The notes beneath the pieces were generated by a model. It was given only the letters and a program-made list of their open reading frames with translations. It was not told the DNA's origin and ran no database searches. Below are positions 15,118-17,686 of a stretch of DNA of 17,686 nucleotides, in pieces (the first letter of the stretch is position 1; every line of letters begins with the position of its first letter). The stretch is from JBCBKP01 sp038521625 (lineage in GTDB: Bacteria > Planctomycetota > Phycisphaerae > Phycisphaerales > UBA1924), in NCBI GenBank assembly GCA_038521625.1, contig JBCBKP010000044.1, positions 1 to 17,686 of the forward strand. The letters are read 5' to 3'. Made by a program: the position numbers and the translations under genes.

Positions 15118-15539
15118 TCGCCCGCCGCCGCGCCGCGCTGACGCTCCTCGCCGCGGGCGCTCTCCCGCTCGCCGGCTGCGTCGAGCGCCGCATCATCGTG
15201 ACCTCGCAGCCGCCCGGCGCCCGCGTCTGGCTCAACGACATCGAGATCGGCACGACCCCAGCCGAGGCCGAGTTCCGGTTCTACGGCGTCTACGACGTCC
15301 GACTCGAGCTCGACGGCTACGAGCCGGTGCACACCGGGCGCAAGGCCAACGCCCCGGTCTACGAGTACCCCGGGCCCGACGTCGTCGCCGAGCTGCTGCC
15401 CGTCGAACTCGAGAATCGCGTCGAATGGCACTTCGAGCTCGAGCCCACGCCCGAGATCGCCCTGGATCGCGACGTCTTCGAGGGCGAGCTGCTGGACCGC
15501 GCCCGCGGCACCCGCCTGCGGCTCGACGAGCCCGACTGA
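15114..15539 (+). CDS. PEGA-domain lipoprotein
   Basis: The 141-residue product has a lipoprotein signal peptide with lipobox LAGC (lipidated Cys22). Directly after it comes a PEGA domain (about 24-75): IIVTSQPPGARVWLNDIEIGTTPAE, then YDVRLELDGYEP. PEGA domains are small beta modules found on envelope surfaces and often bind partners. The remaining 65 residues are acidic and unassigned. The GTG start overlaps the lptB stop (GTGA), and AGGAG (15102-15106) is 7 nt upstream. Translation is therefore coupled to lptB, and a joint envelope role is a reasonable inference. A tether or accessory to the outer-membrane assembly machinery is possible. No sequence similarity to LptC, LptE or any other Lpt protein is visible. 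Confidence 0.85.
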   Translation: MIARRRAALTLLAAGALPLAGCVERRIIVTSQPPGARVWLNDIEIGTTPAEAEFRFYGVYDVRLELDGYEPVHTGRKANAPVYEYPGPDVVAELLPVELENRVEWHFELEPTPEIALDRDVFEGELLDRARGTRLRLDEPD

Positions 15540-15576
15540 GCCGTCGGCGCCATAATGCAAAAAGAAATTGACGCCG

Positions 15577-15721
15577 AGCCTGGTTAGGGGCCCGACGCCA
15601 GGTGGGTAGGTGGTTCGTCGTTTCGCGGCAGCCGCCCCCACCGGGCAACACCCGCATCGACAGCGCCGCGGCGCACCCCTCCGGGCGTCGCGGGCGCGTT
15701 TGTCGGGCCCCGCTCAAGGCT
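15577..15721 (+). ncRNA. Candidate structured RNA or mqnA leader (about 145 nt)
   Basis: A perfect 10-bp pairing, GGGGCCCGAC (15587-15596) with GTCGGGCCCC (15702-15711), closes a region of 105 nt. Outside it, AGCCT (15577-15581) pairs with AGGCT (15717-15721) across a symmetrical 5x5 internal loop. Inside, GGTGGG-TA-GGTGGT (15601-15614) pairs with GCCGCC-CCCACC (15631-15642), and a small hairpin GGG-CAACA-CCC (15643-15653) follows. An AT-rich CATAAT lies upstream. I recognise no known class; it does not have the SRP RNA GGAAGG core and it is too short for RNase P or tmRNA. The orientation is assumed. Chance pairing in GC-rich DNA remains possible. Confidence 0.25.
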
Positions 15722-15830
15722 GACCCTCGATCCGGAAACCTACTGACGGGCGGCGGGGCGTCCACCCAATCGGCACAAATCCCCCAACAATCGGCGGGGT
15801 GTCGGCCACCGAGTCTCGGCGAGCCCCGTC

Positions 15831-15836
15831 TAGAGT
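15831..15836 (+). promoter_or_regulatory. TANNNT -10-like box before mqnA
   Basis: TAGAGT is followed by CCGAC (5 nt) and the ATG of mqnA. There is no Shine-Dalgarno sequence. If used as a promoter the transcript would start at the start codon and would not include the structured region upstream. Confidence 0.42.
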
Positions 15837-15841
15837 CCGAC

Positions 15842-16684
15842 ATGCCGGAAGCTCGGATCGCCACGGTCGCCTATCTCAACACGCTCCCGCTGATCGAGGG
15901 CCTCGACGAGACCGCGGGCATCACTCTCGAGCGCGTCGTCCCGAGCCGCGTCGTGGACCGCCTGACCGAGGGCGGCGACGACATCGGGCTGGTCTCCGCG
16001 ATCGACCTCTGCCGCGCCGGGCTCGTCCCGCTGCCCGTCGGCATGATCGGCTGCGAGGGCCCGACCATGACCGTCCGCCTTTTCAGCCGCGTCCCGCTCG
16101 CGGAGGTCGAGGTGCTCCACGCCGACACCGACAGCCACACCTCGGTCGCCCTCGCCCAGGTGCTTCTCGACCGCCTGCACGGCGCCCGACCCGAGGTCCG
16201 CGACTTCGACCCGCGCGAGCGGGCCGCCGAGGGCGCCGCGACCGCGGGCGACCCCGAAGAATCATGGCCCGAATCGGTGCTGCTGATCGGCGACAAGGTC
16301 GTCGTCGGCTCACCGCCGGCGGTCCGCTACCCCCACCAGCTCGACCTCGGCGAGGCCTGGCACGGGCTCACCGCCCTGCCGTTCGTCTACGCGATCTGGG
16401 CCTGCGTGGCGGGGCGCGAAGACGACGAGGCGGTCCGCTCGGCCGCCGTGCTGCTCGACCGCCAGCGCCGCCGCAACGCCATGCGGATCGACTGGATCGT
16501 CAGCCAGCGGGCCCCGCGTATGGGCTGGCCCGGCGATCTCGCCCGCCAGTACGTCGGCGACCTGCTGCGATACGAGGTCGGGCCGCGCGAGCGCGAGGGG
16601 CTCGAGGCCTTCCTCGGCATGGCCCACGATCTCGGGCTCTGCCCCGAGCCGACGCTGGCCTGGCCCGCCGAGTCCGCGACGTAG
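15842..16684 (+). CDS. mqnA: Chorismate dehydratase MqnA (futalosine menaquinone pathway)
   Basis: The 280-residue product matches MqnA: RIATVAYLNTLPLIEGL at the N-terminus, IGLVSAIDLCRAGLVPLPVGMIGCEGPTMTVRLFSRVPLAEVEVLHADTDSHTS with the substrate-pocket loop, then VLLIGDKVV, LDLGEAWHGLTALPFVYAIWA and WIVSQRA. The enzyme removes water from chorismate to form 3-enolpyruvylbenzoate, the first step of the futalosine route to menaquinone, the electron carrier of the respiratory chain. It is cytoplasmic with the type II periplasmic-binding-protein fold, and its length is normal. The remaining mqn genes are not in this window. There is no ribosome-binding site; TAGAGT lies 5 nt upstream. The next gene begins 10 bp after the stop, so the two may be co-transcribed. 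Confidence 0.92.
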   Translation: MPEARIATVAYLNTLPLIEGLDETAGITLERVVPSRVVDRLTEGGDDIGLVSAIDLCRAGLVPLPVGMIGCEGPTMTVRLFSRVPLAEVEVLHADTDSHTSVALAQVLLDRLHGARPEVRDFDPRERAAEGAATAGDPEESWPESVLLIGDKVVVGSPPAVRYPHQLDLGEAWHGLTALPFVYAIWACVAGREDDEAVRSAAVLLDRQRRRNAMRIDWIVSQRAPRMGWPGDLARQYVGDLLRYEVGPREREGLEAFLGMAHDLGLCPEPTLAWPAESAT

Positions 16685-16694
16685 GCCCGGGCCC

Positions 16695-17686
16695 ATGCCC
16701 GCGCTCGCCGAGATCAAGCACCCCAGCCTTCGGGCGCTCGCCGAAGACCTTCGGTTCGGCTCCAAGGCGGCGCTGCGACGCCAGATCGAGACCATCGAGT
16801 CGATGGCCGGCGAGCTCGACGCCGACGAGCGTTACCCCGTCGACTGGATCGTCTTCCGCGTCAGCGGCTACCGCCCCGAATCGCCCGAGCTCGGCGAGCC
16901 GGTCGCGGGCGACGCCCTGCTGACCGACCTCTCGGCGCTCTGCGAGACTCTGTGCGAGAACGCCGGCCTGACCACGAACGACCTGCCGGAGGGCTCGATG
17001 CCCGCGCCGGCTCTCTGCGAGCGCTGGGGCGTCAGCCGCCGCTCGATCGACCGCTACCGCCGGCTCGGGCTCATCGCGCGACGCCTGGCCTCCGCCGGCC
17101 GCCGCCAGGCCCTCGCGTTCACGCCCGCCGCGATCGCCGCGTTCGAGCGCACGCACGCCGACATGCTGGCGCGGGCCTCGGGCGCCTCGCAGATGCCCGG
17201 GGCGGATCGATCGCGAGCCCTGGAGCGCGCGAGGGAGCTGCGCAACGAGGGTCTCACCCGCCTGAAGGCGGCCGAGCGGCTCGCCTCGGAACTCGGACGC
17301 AGCCGCGAGGCGATGCGCACGCTCCTCGAGAAGCACGACCTCGAGCTCGAGGCCGATGGGGCACCGCCGCTCTTCGCCCCCGTCCGACGCGTGAACGGCC
17401 GCGCCCGCGGGCTCTGCCTCCGCCTGGCCCGGCGCGGCGCCGGCTGGGCCGAGATCGCCGCCACGCTGCGAGCGGACCTCGACATCACCCTCTCGAGCTC
17501 CGCCGTGCGCCGCCTCGTGAACGAGCGCCGCGCCGAGATCCTCCGACGCCTCGATCTCACGACGCCGCACTCACCCGCGTTCGAGCGCGCGGACGCCGCC
17601 GACACCCTCCTGAGCCCCGAGATCGTGCGGAACGGCACCGTCGCGGTCCCGCCGGCCGATCTGCGCGAGCAGCTCGAGACCGGGCG
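16695..17686 (+). CDS. N-terminal part of a planctomycete-type sigma-factor-like protein (cut by window end)
   Basis: An open frame of 330 codons runs off the right edge with no stop. It contains YPVDWIVFRVSGYRP (about 47-61), a pattern I associate with the N-terminal extension of planctomycete sigma-70 family proteins. A helix-turn-helix resembling the MerR/excisionase type follows at about 102-150 (PAPALCERWGVSRRSIDRYRRLGLIARR, then a GRRQALAF wing). A second possible DNA-binding helical stretch is at about 174-210 (RARELRNEGLTRLKAAERLASELGRSREAMRTLLEKHD), and a third at about 236-290. The usual sigma regions 2 and 4 would lie beyond 17686, so the sigma assignment rests on the extension only. 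The start is ATG 16695 with no clear ribosome-binding site, 10 bp after mqnA. Confidence 0.6.
   Translation, partial: MPALAEIKHPSLRALAEDLRFGSKAALRRQIETIESMAGELDADERYPVDWIVFRVSGYRPESPELGEPVAGDALLTDLSALCETLCENAGLTTNDLPEGSMPAPALCERWGVSRRSIDRYRRLGLIARRLASAGRRQALAFTPAAIAAFERTHADMLARASGASQMPGADRSRALERARELRNEGLTRLKAAERLASELGRSREAMRTLLEKHDLELEADGAPPLFAPVRRVNGRARGLCLRLARRGAGWAEIAATLRADLDITLSSSAVRRLVNERRAEILRRLDLTTPHSPAFERADAADTLLSPEIVRNGTVAVPPADLREQLETG

Larger units (their letters stand above)
15540..15841. other. 302-bp non-coding stretch between the PEGA gene and mqnA
   Basis: No gene is supported here: the frames lack ribosome-binding sites or recognisable products. It begins with an AT-rich island (CATAATGCAAAAAGAAATTGA at 15551-15571), unusual in this GC-rich DNA. 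The island is bracketed by a 6-bp inverted repeat (TCGGCG/CGCCGA) and contains CATAAT, which could be a -10 box. A potentially structured RNA follows (15577-15721), then about 110 bp with weak hairpins up to the mqnA start. It could be the promoter and leader of mqnA, a small RNA gene, or both. Confidence 0.6.

Noticed and set aside
15577..15721. SRP RNA, 6S RNA or a known riboswitch
   Set aside because: The SRP GGAAGG core is missing, and I see no conserved box of the cobalamin, TPP, fluoride or glycine riboswitches. It is left as an unclassified candidate.
1..17686. tRNA, rRNA, CRISPR arrays, insertion sequences, defence systems
   Set aside because: No cloverleaf, rRNA core sequence, regularly spaced direct repeats, transposase or recognisable defence gene was seen on either strand. 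A by-eye search can miss a diverged tRNA.

Overview
The window is GC-rich bacterial DNA, very probably from a member of the phylum Planctomycetota and most likely the class Phycisphaerae. The evidence is indirect but consistent. There are two tandem prepilin-like proteins with the H-X9-DG signature that is greatly expanded in planctomycetes. There is the N-terminal part of a planctomycete-style sigma factor with long helix-turn-helix extensions. Other pointers are a futalosine-pathway menaquinone gene (mqnA), a stand-alone lptB-like ATPase and several multi-pass zinc-ribbon proteins. I could run no database search, so the taxonomy is inference.

Layout. Bases 1-2381 (+ strand) hold two paralogous prepilin-like secreted proteins. 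The extreme left edge is a 53-bp perfect inverted repeat that looks like a contig-end fold-back. Bases 2407-9681 (- strand) hold, in transcription order, a TlpA-like periplasmic thioredoxin, a CCA-adding tRNA nucleotidyltransferase, two exported ClpP-fold (NfeD/S49-like) proteins, a good intrinsic terminator and an M3-family oligoendopeptidase. From 9732 to the end everything is on the + strand: a RibBA-type riboflavin protein with a decayed GTP cyclohydrolase II half; a P-loop/deoxyribosyltransferase-like orphan; a short tandem repeat; three tandem membrane zinc-ribbon paralogues; lptB and a coupled PEGA lipoprotein; a 302-bp non-coding stretch that may encode a structured RNA; mqnA; and a sigma-factor-like gene cut by the window end.

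Gene cooperation. The two ClpP-fold proteins probably form one envelope operon ending at the terminator. lptB and the PEGA lipoprotein overlap by 4 bp and are probably translationally coupled. The first two zinc-ribbon proteins also overlap by 4 bp. mqnA (menaquinone) and ribBA (flavin) are ordinary metabolic genes in mixed company.

The most interesting pattern concerns translation and transcription starts. Most genes with a clear Shine-Dalgarno sequence lack a close upstream -10 box. Five genes with no Shine-Dalgarno sequence instead carry a TANNNT hexamer 5-7 nt before the start codon, which is the arrangement expected of leaderless mRNAs. Other points worth checking are catalytic-residue losses in ribBA and in one ClpP-fold paralogue, the candidate RNA upstream of mqnA, and the unusual P-loop protein. 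I found no rRNA, tRNA, CRISPR array, insertion sequence or obvious defence system.
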